A stretch of DNA of 64,000 nucleotides from Chitinophaga agri. Lineage in GTDB: Bacteria; Bacteroidota; Bacteroidia; Chitinophagales; Chitinophagaceae. Where the stretch lies: contig NZ_CP048113.1 of the NCBI RefSeq assembly GCF_010093065.1, positions 7,768,001-7,832,000 of the forward strand, given 5' to 3'. Below the pieces are notes generated by a model. That model saw only the letters and a list, made by a program, of their open reading frames with translations. It ran no database searches and was not told the origin of the DNA. The position numbers and the translations under genes are program-made. Shown here one piece after another: positions 56,627 to 64,000 of the stretch (positions are counted from its first letter, which is position 1; every line of letters starts with the position of its first letter).

Positions 56627-57373
56627 TTAATTACCTTTTTCATTCCAGTAATACGCATCCGGATATTGTCGTTTGCCAAAGATGGAAGTACCTACTCTGA
56701 CGATGGTTGCTCCTTCTGCAATGGCCGTTTCGAGGTCTCCGCTCATCCCCATACTAAGTGCAGCTCCATCTTTTGAGAGCAGACCATCACGCAGCGCGGC
56801 ATCTCTTATTTCACGGAGTAATCTGAAGGAAGGTTTAACTTTCTCCGGATCAGCGTCAAACAGACCTATCGTCATTAATCCTTTGATACGCATTGTACCA
56901 TAGGACCGGATCTTCTCTATCAGCCGGATGGCTTCATCGGGATGTACGCCGAATTTGCTTTCTTCGAAGGAGGTATTCACCTGGACGAATATATCCAGGA
57001 AGCGGTTTTCGTATTGTAATCTGCTGTCCAGTTTCTCAACGAGATCGGGGCGGTCAACAGATTGAATACAGTGCGCGTACTTCAAGACATCTTTGATCTT
57101 ATTGGTTTGTAAGTGACCGATAAAATGCCTTTGTATGGGCAGTGTTCCCAGCAGATAATCTTTCTCTTTTAGTTCCTGTACTTTATTCTCACCGATCAGT
57201 GTTTCACCGGCATCAATGACAACTTTCACTTTTTCTGCGGAAACGGTTTTAGTGGCGAGCAGGAGTTGTACATCCTCCGTAGATCGTCCGGCCATTTTAA
57301 CTGCGGACTGTATCCGTTGTTTAACCAGGTTAAGGTTGGCGAGGATATCGGCAGTATATGTTTCAGTGGTCAT
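56627..57373 (-). CDS. yggS: YggS/PROSC-family pyridoxal phosphate homeostasis protein
   Basis: A 248-residue PLP-binding TIM-barrel protein. The PLP lysine is Lys42 in LLLATKTVSA. Other family marks are IGENKVQELKEKDYLL, RHFIGHLQTNKIKDVL and LSMGMSGDLETAIAEGATIVRVGTSIFG. It buffers free PLP and affects amino-acid and vitamin B6 balance. It has no catalytic activity of its own in studied cases. A short GTCCGG/CCGGAC hairpin lies just past its stop (56603-56619). Confidence 0.95.
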   Translation of the reverse strand: MTTETYTADILANLNLVKQRIQSAVKMAGRSTEDVQLLLATKTVSAEKVKVVIDAGETLIGENKVQELKEKDYLLGTLPIQRHFIGHLQTNKIKDVLKYAHCIQSVDRPDLVEKLDSRLQYENRFLDIFVQVNTSFEESKFGVHPDEAIRLIEKIRSYGTMRIKGLMTIGLFDADPEKVKPSFRLLREIRDAALRDGLLSKDGAALSMGMSGDLETAIAEGATIVRVGTSIFGKRQYPDAYYWNEKGN

Positions 57374-57462
57374 GACATGCAGTTAATAATGAATGGATAT
57401 ATATTGGCTATAACCGTTTAGGTGAGATGCACAATGGCAGGAGAAGACAGCATGCCAGCAGT

Positions 57463-58080
57463 TTAGCCTTGCTGTTGTACATGTTCCGGGCAATCCAGTC
57501 GTAAGGTGTCTGGTACGAGTGGTATGTTCAGCAGGTTACAGAAATGTTTGCTTCCATTGCCGGAGTAGTGTGTACAGGAAAAGCACATACGCTGCATGCT
57601 GATAATATTTTCTTTATGCAGGCTGAATATGAGGTCCAGCAGGATGGTTTTCAGACCAGTTTTCTGGGCGTTCGTCAGCTGACTGACCTGTTTTAATAAG
57701 GTATTGGCAAAGCCACCGGCAGATTCAGCCGTCTTCTTTCCCTGGGCGGTCAGTTTGAGCACAGAGGCGCGGCTGTCAGCAGGATGCTCTTTCTTGATCA
57801 CCAGCTTTTTCTCGGTCAGCACTCTGATCACGTCACTCATCGTTGCCTTGGTTACATTGAACTCCTTCGACAGGTAAGTGACGTTTGCTCTGCTATCGTC
57901 GTGCGTATGCAGGAAGATGATGGACTGTATCTGTATGGGACTGAGACCAAGTTCTTTTGACTGTTCCCATAGCAGTACGCGGAAGGATTCACCTACGCGT
58001 TCCAGCGCAGCAACGATCAGTGCATCGTTGGAGGAGTTCTGTGTGTCCGGATTGAACGGAATTGTGTGTATGTTGCTCAT
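57463..58080 (-). CDS. MarR-family regulator with a C-terminal four-cysteine tail
   Basis: A 205-residue winged-helix regulator. The MarR core (about 10-140) contains LGLSPIQIQSIIFLH, VTYLSKEFNVTKATMSDVIRVLTEKKLV and the wing KKEHPADSRASVLKLTAQGK. The tail after residue 150 has four cysteines as C-x2-C-x12-C-x15-C, likely to bind a metal or [Fe-S] cluster, which is not part of the classical fold. I start at ATG 58078-58080; the frame's earlier start is GTG. It probably controls the two upstream genes on the same strand. Confidence 0.87.
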   Translation of the reverse strand: MSNIHTIPFNPDTQNSSNDALIVAALERVGESFRVLLWEQSKELGLSPIQIQSIIFLHTHDDSRANVTYLSKEFNVTKATMSDVIRVLTEKKLVIKKEHPADSRASVLKLTAQGKKTAESAGGFANTLLKQVSQLTNAQKTGLKTILLDLIFSLHKENIISMQRMCFSCTHYSGNGSKHFCNLLNIPLVPDTLRLDCPEHVQQQG

Positions 58081-58161
58081 TGTCTGTATAACTGTTAACC
58101 TGCCTGAATGCACCTGATCTAAAGCACGACGGTCGTTGATCGTATTGATTTTATCCGCCGG

Positions 58162-58192
58162 CAGATCAGGGGCGTAAGATGCCCCTGACCTG
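58162..58192. terminator. Hairpin between the DUF2024 and MarR genes
   Basis: CAGATCAGGGGC and GCCCCTGACCTG form a 12-bp stem with one wobble and a 7-base loop, about 30 bp after the DUF2024 stop. No clear T-run follows, so termination may be partial. Confidence 0.55.
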
Positions 58193-58219
58193 CTTCCCGG
58201 AGGGATAAAAATACGTTCT

Positions 58220-58486
58220 TTAGTTATTACATCCCTGCATTTCTATGATAGCATATCCCTGACGGTTAATATCGGCTACTACATCGGCGTCAGCTTCCTC
58301 AATATGACAGAAACGGCATTCACTGGTGGTCAGTGGCTGACCTTCCTGGCCTTTTTGTGCGATGTATTCACGACCGAAAGCATGGATCTTGTTTTCGTCT
58401 TTCAGGTCAGCAGGAACCAGTATATCAAAGTGCATGACAGCACCATTCTTTTTGGAGACATAAGTGTCAAAAACTGAAACTTTCAT
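58220..58486 (-). CDS. DUF2024 family protein
   Basis: An 88-residue soluble protein that matches DUF2024 in length and motifs (MKVSVFDTYVSKKNG, MHFDILVP, TTSECRFCHIEEA, GYAIIEMQGC). The CxxC-H segment could bind metal. It lies between the secreted 254-residue protein and the MarR gene, in one likely operon. Function unknown. Confidence 0.9.
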   Translation of the reverse strand: MKVSVFDTYVSKKNGAVMHFDILVPADLKDENKIHAFGREYIAQKGQEGQPLTTSECRFCHIEEADADVVADINRQGYAIIEMQGCNN

Positions 58487-58549
58487 ATATTATATTTTTA
58501 GGTAGATCCAAAGGAGAAGGTAATTCTACCCGGACCTGGTTTGTATGAT

Positions 58550-59314
58550 TTATTTTGTCTGATAAGGAAGAGAAAGGTTTTTAGACAGTACACTGTAGAC
58601 CTTGTACACACCGAGCATGGGCATGCTGCCACCCTGCGGATGTTCTCCGCCTTCGCCAGTCACTACCTGCATGTAGGCGGCTACGGCGTCGTATTTAAAG
58701 TTTGTGTTGAAACGTACTCTGTAGTCAGGAACGACGATCCTGATCGCATTGCCTTCAGTAACTACCTGGAAGCCGGGAGAGTCCATATACATCGGCATAC
58801 CTGGATTGGTCTTAGGCAGCACTACTGATTTATCAGCAGGGTCAAATTCTTTTACAGCCAGGCCACCGGGAACACGCTTGTCTTCTGTGAGCACTACCCA
58901 GTGCGGATGCCATACTATCTTATCATTTGCGTAGTTACCATCGCCATTTTCATCCCATAATGGCGTGTCATCGAAGTCAGGGTGGGCGGTAATGGCCAGT
59001 GCGAGAATGCCGGCTGTTTTGCTGAAACCGACGTCTTCAGGACGCAATGTGGTAGGAAATACGTACCCATCTACAGGGGCGCCATTCATCTTTCCTGCGG
59101 GTTTGGAAGTACTTTTTCCAGCCTGTCCTTTTACGATGATCTCAAACTCCAGCTGGCCCCATTTCTTATTATGTGTTACGCTAGCGGATACGATTTGATA
59201 ATCGGCTTCATTGACTGTGGACTTTGGCTTTTTACAGGAATCGCAATCCGGTCCGGCGAAGGCGGACAAAGTAAAGGAAAGTGCCAGTACTAGTAGTATT
59301 GCTATGCTTTTCAT
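58550..59314 (-). CDS. Exported protein of unknown function, first gene of the MarR-linked operon
   Basis: A 254-residue protein with a signal peptide cleaved near SAFA, then GPDCDSCKKP, which could form a CxxC pair. The mature part is beta-rich and contains DENGDGNYANDK, a calcium-binding EF-loop-like stretch, near HPDFDD and HPHW. It ends with repeated YxVYS-type strands. No known family was recognised. A perfect -7 element with an overlapping dyad (59350-59372) lies 36 bp upstream, so its expression looks repressible. Confidence 0.75.
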   Translation of the reverse strand: MKSIAILLVLALSFTLSAFAGPDCDSCKKPKSTVNEADYQIVSASVTHNKKWGQLEFEIIVKGQAGKSTSKPAGKMNGAPVDGYVFPTTLRPEDVGFSKTAGILALAITAHPDFDDTPLWDENGDGNYANDKIVWHPHWVVLTEDKRVPGGLAVKEFDPADKSVVLPKTNPGMPMYMDSPGFQVVTEGNAIRIVVPDYRVRFNTNFKYDAVAAYMQVVTGEGGEHPQGGSMPMLGVYKVYSVLSKNLSLPYQTK

Positions 59315-59642
59315 GATGATCAGATTTGATGAATAATGATTTGATACATCAAATATAGGTAGGAATCCTAACTAATAAAATTTTTCTTTTTTCGGGTTGA
59401 TTTTAAGGAGATGAGAAAGTAGCGATACTGGATGGTTTATCGGGGTAGGGTAAAAAACTTTTTGCTTTTGAAAACCATGGGAAATAAATAACCGTATCTA
59501 ATCATGTATCGGTTTTAGATCATAGGTAAACATCGCGCAAACCCGCTAAGACCGTATAAGGAAGCAGATATAGTATAAATGCCATTCATCCTGTCAGTGC
59601 ACATGTACAGGTATGTTGCGTTCATTAATCCACATCTTTTTT
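59315..59642. other. Intergenic region with the MarR-operon promoter
   Basis: About 330 bp between divergent genes. Apart from the promoter/dyad at 59350-59372 and a T-rich stretch beside it, no coding remnant or structured RNA was recognised. Confidence 0.5.
59350..59372 (-). promoter_or_regulatory. -7 element TATATTTG with adjacent dyad GGTAGGA-A-TCCTAAC
   Basis: On the minus strand TATATTTG (59357 to 59350) is a perfect TAnnTTTG, giving a leader of about 30 bases to the ATG at 59314. Immediately upstream, 59358-59372 is an inverted repeat with six of seven positions matching, occupying the spacer between -7 and -33. This is where a MarR-type repressor would block polymerase. Confidence 0.5.
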
Positions 59643-60068
59643 ATGAATAGAAAATTGAAGCAGATCCTGCTATGGGGCGGAGGTATATCCTGTTGTCTGA
59701 TAGTAATGCTTGCGGTCCACATCTACATGGTGACACGACCCAAGCCGCCAGGTGCTAATACCCGCATCATGGCCAGAATTGACATCCGCGAGGATATTAC
59801 CCAGCAGGATGCGGATAAGATATCGGGATGGTTATATAAGCAGGAAGGCGTAGACAGGGTGATGATCAACCCCGTAACTAACATCGTGGTCTTCACGTAC
59901 TTTCCTGTGAAAACAGATGCTACCCGTATTGTAACCAGTTTTCAGGCCGCATTTCCTTATTCTTCAAAACGGTATATGCCCAGTCGGGAAGAAATGCAGC
60001 AGGGTTGTCCTGCTATGGCACAAACATTTACCGCAAAGCTTACAGGCGTATTCAGACATTTATTTTAA
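59643..60068 (+). CDS. Membrane-anchored HMA-like small protein
   Basis: A 141-residue protein with one N-terminal transmembrane segment (LLWGGGISCCLIVMLAVHIYMV). A periplasmic ferredoxin-like domain follows (ARIDIREDITQQDADKISGWLYKQEGVDRVMINPVTNIVVFTYF pattern, about 45-100), resembling heavy-metal-associated domains but lacking their CxxC. The tail contains one Cys (QQGCPAM). The ATG at 59643 is preferred over 59613, since it starts with MNRKLKQ directly before the helix. It precedes the globin lipoprotein gene by 130 bp and may be functionally linked. Confidence 0.72.
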   Translation: MNRKLKQILLWGGGISCCLIVMLAVHIYMVTRPKPPGANTRIMARIDIREDITQQDADKISGWLYKQEGVDRVMINPVTNIVVFTYFPVKTDATRIVTSFQAAFPYSSKRYMPSREEMQQGCPAMAQTFTAKLTGVFRHLF

Positions 60069-60200
60069 TGCTGCGGTCCGCTTAGTGTATCCTTAACCGG
60101 CCCATCAATGGATGCGATATGTGTTGAGTAACATATATCATGGGCTTCTTGTGTCCGGCACTCTCAATCAATACATCATAATTTCTAATTAACATCTCGT

Positions 60201-60758
60201 ATGAAAAAATTAACGTGGTTATTTATTCTCGGCCTTATTGCTACTGGAGGATTTATGAGTTCCTGTAAAAAAGACGACGCGCCTGTTGTGACAAAAATGT
60301 CTTTGTACGATTCTCTTGGTGGGTCTGCAATGGTCAATGACCCTGCGAATAGCGGTATGAAGATAGAACAGGGCCGACTGGGTCTCCGTTCTGTAGTGGA
60401 TAGTGCCATTTTTGTGATTGCAGGTGATGCCAGGATCAATGGTTTCTTTACGGTATTACTGACAGAGGTGACCAGCGGAAATACCAGTGGATTTGAAGCG
60501 TTGAGTAAGAATCTGACTGATTTCTTTTGTGTGGCTACAGGTGGTAAGGGCTTTACCTATGGTGGATTGAATATGAAGGATGCACATGATCCGGCAAAAA
60601 ATACCCGCATGAATGGTATGGCTTCCAACGCAGATTTTGATGCATTTATTGCTGATCTGGTAGTAGCTGCAAAGAAGAATGGTTTATCTGATCAGCTGAT
60701 AGGCCAGGTAGGCGCGCTGGTGGAAACACTGAGACCGGTGGTTGTGCAGAAGAGCTAA
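60201..60758 (+). CDS. Truncated-haemoglobin-like lipoprotein
   Basis: A 185-residue lipoprotein (lipobox FMSSC, Cys22). The rest fits the group 1 truncated haemoglobin pattern: LYDSLGG at the start of helix A, a DARINGFF helix, LTDFFCVATGG, then MKDAH with the proximal His near residue 129, and DFDAFIADLVVAAKKNGL. Truncated globins are usually cytosolic; this one should sit in the envelope, where it might handle oxygen, NO or haem. The haem ligation is inferred. A strong terminator follows. Confidence 0.75.
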   Translation: MKKLTWLFILGLIATGGFMSSCKKDDAPVVTKMSLYDSLGGSAMVNDPANSGMKIEQGRLGLRSVVDSAIFVIAGDARINGFFTVLLTEVTSGNTSGFEALSKNLTDFFCVATGGKGFTYGGLNMKDAHDPAKNTRMNGMASNADFDAFIADLVVAAKKNGLSDQLIGQVGALVETLRPVVVQKS

Positions 60759-60823
60759 ATATGGTGGACAGAGCGCTGTAATTATATGTGGAACAACAGC
60801 GACCTATATTTATGACAAGAAAG

Positions 60824-60855
60824 AGGTCTTCGCTTTTAGCGGAGGCCTTTTTTTC
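60824..60855 (+). terminator. Rho-independent terminator of the globin gene
   Basis: AGGTCTTCGCT and AGCGGAGGCCT pair over 11 positions with two G-U pairs and a 3-base loop, followed by TTTTTTTCTTTT. Confidence 0.88.
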
Positions 60856-60971
60856 TTTTCCAGTTAGTTAAGTGATAGTAACGGCATAACGAATGACGTC
60901 TATCAGTTGCAGTACTGTTATTTATTTTTTTCGAATAGCTGCTGATGTACTAAATTCGCACATCATCAAGA

Positions 60972-62375
60972 ATGAATATGCACTTACATTTGTTTGATAA
61001 ACTCGTTTACAGTAAACGCAGAAAGCAGCTCACTGCAAATGTCGGAAAGGGTCTGATCCTCCTTATGGGAAATGAAGACAGCAGTATGAACTATGCCGAC
61101 AATACTTATCCGTTCCGTCAGGATAGTACTTTCCTTTACTACGCAGGTATCGATATAGCCGGACTGGCACTTGTACTGGATACTGAATCCGGAGAGGAGA
61201 TCCTTTTCGGCAGGGAAGCTGGTATAGACGATATCATCTGGACAGGGCCATTGCCTTCACTGCAGGACCTGGCAGATATGGTAGCTGTCGGAAAGACACG
61301 TGCATATGCGCAACTGGGAGATGTGCTGAAGCAGGCGAAAGCGGCTGGCCGTCAGATACATATTTTACCACCGTACCGTCCTGAGAACAAGATCAAACTG
61401 GCTGAATGGCTGGACGTACCCGTGGCTGCATTAACCGGAGTTGTATCTCTGGAACTGATAAAAGCAGTGATCGCACAGCGTGAGTGTAAGGACGCAGATG
61501 AGATAACAGAGATGGAGAGAGCGGTATCCGTGAGTGTGGACATGCATATGGCTGCGATGAAGTATACAAGGCCGGGCATGAAGGAGTATGAGATCGCTGC
61601 GAAAGTAGAAGAGGTGGCATTGGCGGCAGGAGGAAGACTATCCTATCCGACGATCCTGACGATCAATGGGCAGGTACTCCATAACCATTCTTACGGCAAT
61701 ACCGTGCAGGAAGGACATATGATCCTGTGTGATGCCGGTGCGGAAACAGCTATGCATTATGCGGGTGATCTTACGAGGACATTCCCCGTGGGCAAACAGT
61801 TCACTAACCGTCAGCGGGAGATGTATCAGGTGGTACTGGATTCGCTGGACCATGCGGCAAGTCTGCTGAAGCCAGGTATTCAGTATAAAGAGGTACATAC
61901 ACAGGCATCTATCAAATTAATAGAAGGCCTGAAGACACTGAACCTGGTAAAAGGTGATCCCGCAGAGGCAGTAGCAGCTGGTGTACATACCCTGTTCTTC
62001 CAGTGTGGTCTTGGACATATGATCGGACTGGATGTACATGATATGGAGGACCTGGGTGAGCAGTATGTTGGTTATTCCGAGACACTGAAAAAGAGTACCG
62101 CGTTTGGCTGGAAGTCCCTGCGGCTGGGCCGTGAACTGAAGCCAGGATTTGTACTGACAGTAGAACCGGGCATTTATATTATACCAGAGTTAATAGATCG
62201 TTGGGTCGCTGAGAAGAAACTCAGTAACTTTGTTGATTATAACACGCTTGCTACTTATCGTGACTTCGGAGGTATCCGTATAGAAGATAACTTCGTGATT
62301 ACAGAAACAGGCAGCAGAAGGCTCGGAAAAGATCTTCCGAAAACAATTGCTGAAGTGGAAGCAGTGAGACAGTAG
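60972..62375 (+). CDS. Xaa-Pro aminopeptidase (M24B)
   Basis: A 467-residue metallopeptidase that releases N-terminal residues next to proline. An N-terminal creatinase-like domain (about 1-170) precedes the pita-bread domain. The metal ligands are Asp254 and Asp266 (LCDAGAE; AGDLTRTF), His349 (CGLGHMIGLDVHD), Glu398 (TVEPGIYI) and Glu438 (GGIRIEDNF). It has the standard length for the family and no signal peptide, so it is cytosolic. Single-gene unit with its own terminator. Confidence 0.95.
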   Translation: MNMHLHLFDKLVYSKRRKQLTANVGKGLILLMGNEDSSMNYADNTYPFRQDSTFLYYAGIDIAGLALVLDTESGEEILFGREAGIDDIIWTGPLPSLQDLADMVAVGKTRAYAQLGDVLKQAKAAGRQIHILPPYRPENKIKLAEWLDVPVAALTGVVSLELIKAVIAQRECKDADEITEMERAVSVSVDMHMAAMKYTRPGMKEYEIAAKVEEVALAAGGRLSYPTILTINGQVLHNHSYGNTVQEGHMILCDAGAETAMHYAGDLTRTFPVGKQFTNRQREMYQVVLDSLDHAASLLKPGIQYKEVHTQASIKLIEGLKTLNLVKGDPAEAVAAGVHTLFFQCGLGHMIGLDVHDMEDLGEQYVGYSETLKKSTAFGWKSLRLGRELKPGFVLTVEPGIYIIPELIDRWVAEKKLSNFVDYNTLATYRDFGGIRIEDNFVITETGSRRLGKDLPKTIAEVEAVRQ

Positions 62376-62398
62376 ACTAACCCATTTATTATAATAGA

Positions 62399-62425
62399 AA
62401 GGCGTCCGCAGTTTGCGGGCGCCTT
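62399..62425. terminator. Bidirectional terminator
   Basis: AAGGCGTCCGC and GCGGGCGCCTT form an 11-bp stem with one wobble and a 5-base loop between two convergent genes (ending 62375 and 62454), followed by CTTCATT on the plus side. Confidence 0.8.
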
Positions 62426-62453
62426 CTTCATTACAGGTGATAGAACGGCCGTA

Positions 62454-63011
62454 TCATGAACGTGCCAGCGAGGCTATGGGTGCTGTAGCCGGCGCCGGAC
62501 AAAGACAGGCGACGATGACAAGCACCAGTGTTATCACGCCTGCTACTGTACGGATAGTATGCAGATATACCCATGGCTGTTCAAATCTCGCGCGCATCCT
62601 TGCGATGTCCTGCAGAGAAGCTGTAGTTAGCGGAAACTGATCCAGCATATCATTCAGTGGTACATTGCCGAAGGCAGTCACACCAAATGTCCCTGTGAGA
62701 TAGATGATGGTGGCTGATAATAACAGCCAGAAACGTGCGTTGAAGGTGGGGCTATATTGTATGTAGGTGCATAGTGGCAATAACAACGCTGCGCCTATGA
62801 AGCTCATGAAGAATACAGGATTGAGGATGGCCCTGTTGATCTGTTGCATGCTTTCCAGGTAGGTGTAGTCACTCACCTTTGATAGTCCGGGAATAACGGA
62901 GCATGACCATGCATAGAACAGTCCACTGATCAGGGCGGTGGTGACTGCGGCAGATACTATTATGATGTTGGAAAATGTAAGCATCTTGCTGGTGTTTGAG
63001 TGTATCATCAT
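62454..63011 (-). CDS. DUF1772 (anthrone oxygenase-like) membrane protein
   Basis: A 185-residue inner-membrane protein with four hydrophobic helices. It has the DUF1772 pattern: GLFYAWSCSVIPGL in the first helix, MQQINRAILNPVFFMSFIGA, GTFGVTAFGNVPLNDML and a last helix near 155-178. Some fungal relatives oxidise anthrones; the bacterial role is unknown. Its start overlaps the stop of the cytochrome c gene (ATGA), so the two are co-translated. Confidence 0.87.
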   Translation of the reverse strand: MMIHSNTSKMLTFSNIIIVSAAVTTALISGLFYAWSCSVIPGLSKVSDYTYLESMQQINRAILNPVFFMSFIGAALLLPLCTYIQYSPTFNARFWLLLSATIIYLTGTFGVTAFGNVPLNDMLDQFPLTTASLQDIARMRARFEQPWVYLHTIRTVAGVITLVLVIVACLCPAPATAPIASLARS

Positions 63012-63310
63012 TTATATTTTCTTAAACTTTTGATATAGGTAGATATGGCATAGATCTGATCAGCAGAGATACGTTTTCTGAAAGAAGGCATGATCCTTTT
63101 GCCATTGCTGATCTGTTGGATGATGGCACTATCGGACAGACCGCTCTGCCGTAAATTTTTAGCCCCGAACAATCCTCGGGTACCGTCATTACCATGGCAG
63201 CGGGCACAATAATGCTCATACAGTTGCTTTCCCTCATCAGAACGGGTGGAGAAGGCCATAGTAATGATCACATAGAGGAGAGCTGCGATGAATATGATGT
63301 TCGTCTTCAT
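63008..63310 (-). CDS. Small class I cytochrome c
   Basis: A 100-residue exported or membrane-anchored monohaem cytochrome. An N-terminal hydrophobic segment (IIFIAALLYVIITMAF) precedes the haem motif CARCH (35-39), and the axial Met lies in KRIMPSF. ATG 63308-63310 is preferred; a longer frame adds 27 residues that would bury the signal segment. It overlaps DUF1772 by four bases. Confidence 0.9.
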   Translation of the reverse strand: MKTNIIFIAALLYVIITMAFSTRSDEGKQLYEHYCARCHGNDGTRGLFGAKNLRQSGLSDSAIIQQISNGKRIMPSFRKRISADQIYAISTYIKSLRKYK

Positions 63311-63392
63311 CCTTTTTTTACTACAAAGTAAGCACGGGAGAGCAGGGAAAAATAGAACAAAACCGTCAGTATTGGCATCCTCAAACACCAAA

Positions 63393-63417
63393 GGCAGCCC
63401 CGATAAGCAGGGCTGCC
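63393..63417 (-). terminator. Hairpin upstream of the cytochrome c gene
   Basis: GGCAGCCC and GGGCTGCC form a perfect 8-bp stem with a 9-base loop. On the minus strand TTTGG follows. It should end transcription from the minus-strand frame at 63454-63687. Confidence 0.6.
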
Positions 63418-63453
63418 GACAGATCGTCAGTTAGAATGTGGATCGGTTACCCG

Positions 63454-63687
63454 CTATGAAACTTTTATCTGAGGGTACCTTTGACAGTAACCCCAGCGTT
63501 GTTGTGTTTCACGGGTTTCGTCCAGTGTGTAAATCGCAAATTTAAAAACGAAGTTTTCAGTGCCTTTACGCGCAACTCCCGTATGATAAGCGCAGAAGGT
63601 TTGGTCTTTGGTGATAGCAGGCAACCCGTCAGGACTTTTTAAAATGGTGTTTCGACTCCTGCACGGGTGCTTGTCAGAATATGTGAT
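63454..63687 (-). pseudogene. Unrecognised coding remnant without a start codon
   Basis: A minus-strand frame of 77 codons runs from an in-frame stop (63688-63690) to TAG at 63454-63456. It contains DKHPCRSRNTILKSPDG, TFCAYHTGVARKGTENFVF and QQRWGYCQRYPQIKV. Composition and the hairpin behind it suggest once-coding DNA, but no ATG, GTG or TTG lies near the start. I do not recognise the family. Confidence 0.3.
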
Positions 63688-64000
63688 TTAAGTGGTGTGA
63701 TAAATTACCTACGCTGTTCCGGCTTTTCGGTTTCCGGCATGAAAAAGGTATGAAGGCTGCCCTCCGGCAGACCAGCAAAAGAGATTGTAATATTGTCGGC
63801 GGACAATAATAAGTAGTGCAGCACGTATGAACAGGGTATCCGGGCATAATGGACATGCCGGTGACGTGCCCGTTAAAGGCCTTAGTACATCATATGGTCT
63901 TATGATGTACCCGGAGGTAAATATATGTTCATGATCGTCCTGGTGCCAGGAGTGAAGTAATGAAGGTCCGTATAAGACAGGTTATTTGAGTTCAGTCAGC
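63688..64000. other. Window end without a supported gene
   Basis: About 310 bp containing the perfect inverted repeat at 63885-63910. A short minus-strand frame just below the window edge (SYTDLHYFTPGTRTIMNIYL) is open for about 31 codons but is too short to assign. Confidence 0.4.
63885..63910. repeat. Perfect 10-bp inverted repeat
   Basis: GTACATCATA and TATGATGTAC enclose TGGTCT. No T-run follows on either strand. It could be an operator or an RNA hairpin; there is no adjacent gene to judge by. Confidence 0.45.

Overview
The window looks like a chromosome segment of a glycan-degrading member of the Bacteroidota, most likely a Chitinophaga-like member of the Chitinophagaceae. The evidence is two SusC/SusD pairs, an ECF sigma factor with a FecR-type anti-sigma factor, C-terminal type IX secretion (T9SS) sorting domains on several large secreted proteins, many lipobox lipoproteins, weak ribosome-binding sites and several promoter-like TAnnTTTG elements of the Bacteroidota type. 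No rRNA, CRISPR array or intact insertion sequence was seen. One tRNA-Lys(UUU) is present.

Layout. 0-2 kb: the start of an AraC regulator, an aldo/keto reductase, and remnants of a Crp/Fnr regulator and a di-haem cytochrome c peroxidase. 2-14 kb: a polysaccharide utilisation locus with an ECF sigma factor, GH2 beta-galactosidase, discoidin-type surface lipoprotein, SusD, STN-containing SusC and FecR. 14-19.5 kb: an unrecognised small protein, a T9SS-exported protein, a Tat-exported metallo-beta-lactamase-fold hydrolase and a luciferase-like monooxygenase. 19.5-32.4 kb: a biosynthetic cluster on the minus strand for a ribosomally made, post-translationally modified peptide (RiPP). 32.7-38.7 kb: an MtfA-type peptidase and a second SusC/SusD pair. 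39-42.5 kb: a small, A+T-rich, partly decayed island (AraC, broken cupin, carboxymuconolactone decarboxylase, ABM monooxygenase, broken DUF2255 gene, 3' scrap of a serine recombinase) beside the tRNA-Lys gene. 42.5-54 kb: a beta-glucan locus with a sugar dehydrogenase/CBM6 protein, two GH16 enzymes and a membrane-spanning propeller/LuxR regulator. 54-64 kb: a GAF protein, YggS, a cysteine-rich MarR regulator with DUF2024 and a secreted protein, a lipoprotein globin, an M24 aminopeptidase, a DUF1772 protein and cytochrome c.

The most exciting system is the 19.6-31.2 kb cluster. In transcription order it encodes a 72-residue precursor with a double-glycine leader and a 29-residue core carrying two copies of a CTC-x-x-G-S-[TS]-Y motif; a radical SAM/SPASM maturase; an unrecognised helical protein; a C39-peptidase ABC exporter; a HlyD-like adaptor; a second, paralogous radical SAM/SPASM protein with a degenerate GGEP motif; a glycosyltransferase of the Skp1-GlcNAc-transferase type; a [2Fe-2S] ferredoxin; an outer-membrane beta-barrel protein; and a DXD glycosyltransferase. 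A GT2 glycosyltransferase lies just upstream. The gene content predicts a peptide modified by radical chemistry and glycosylation, cut after Gly-Gly and exported. The exact chemistry cannot be read from the sequence.

All calls come from reading the sequence and translations. No database search was run, so family assignments rest on recognised motifs and domain order.
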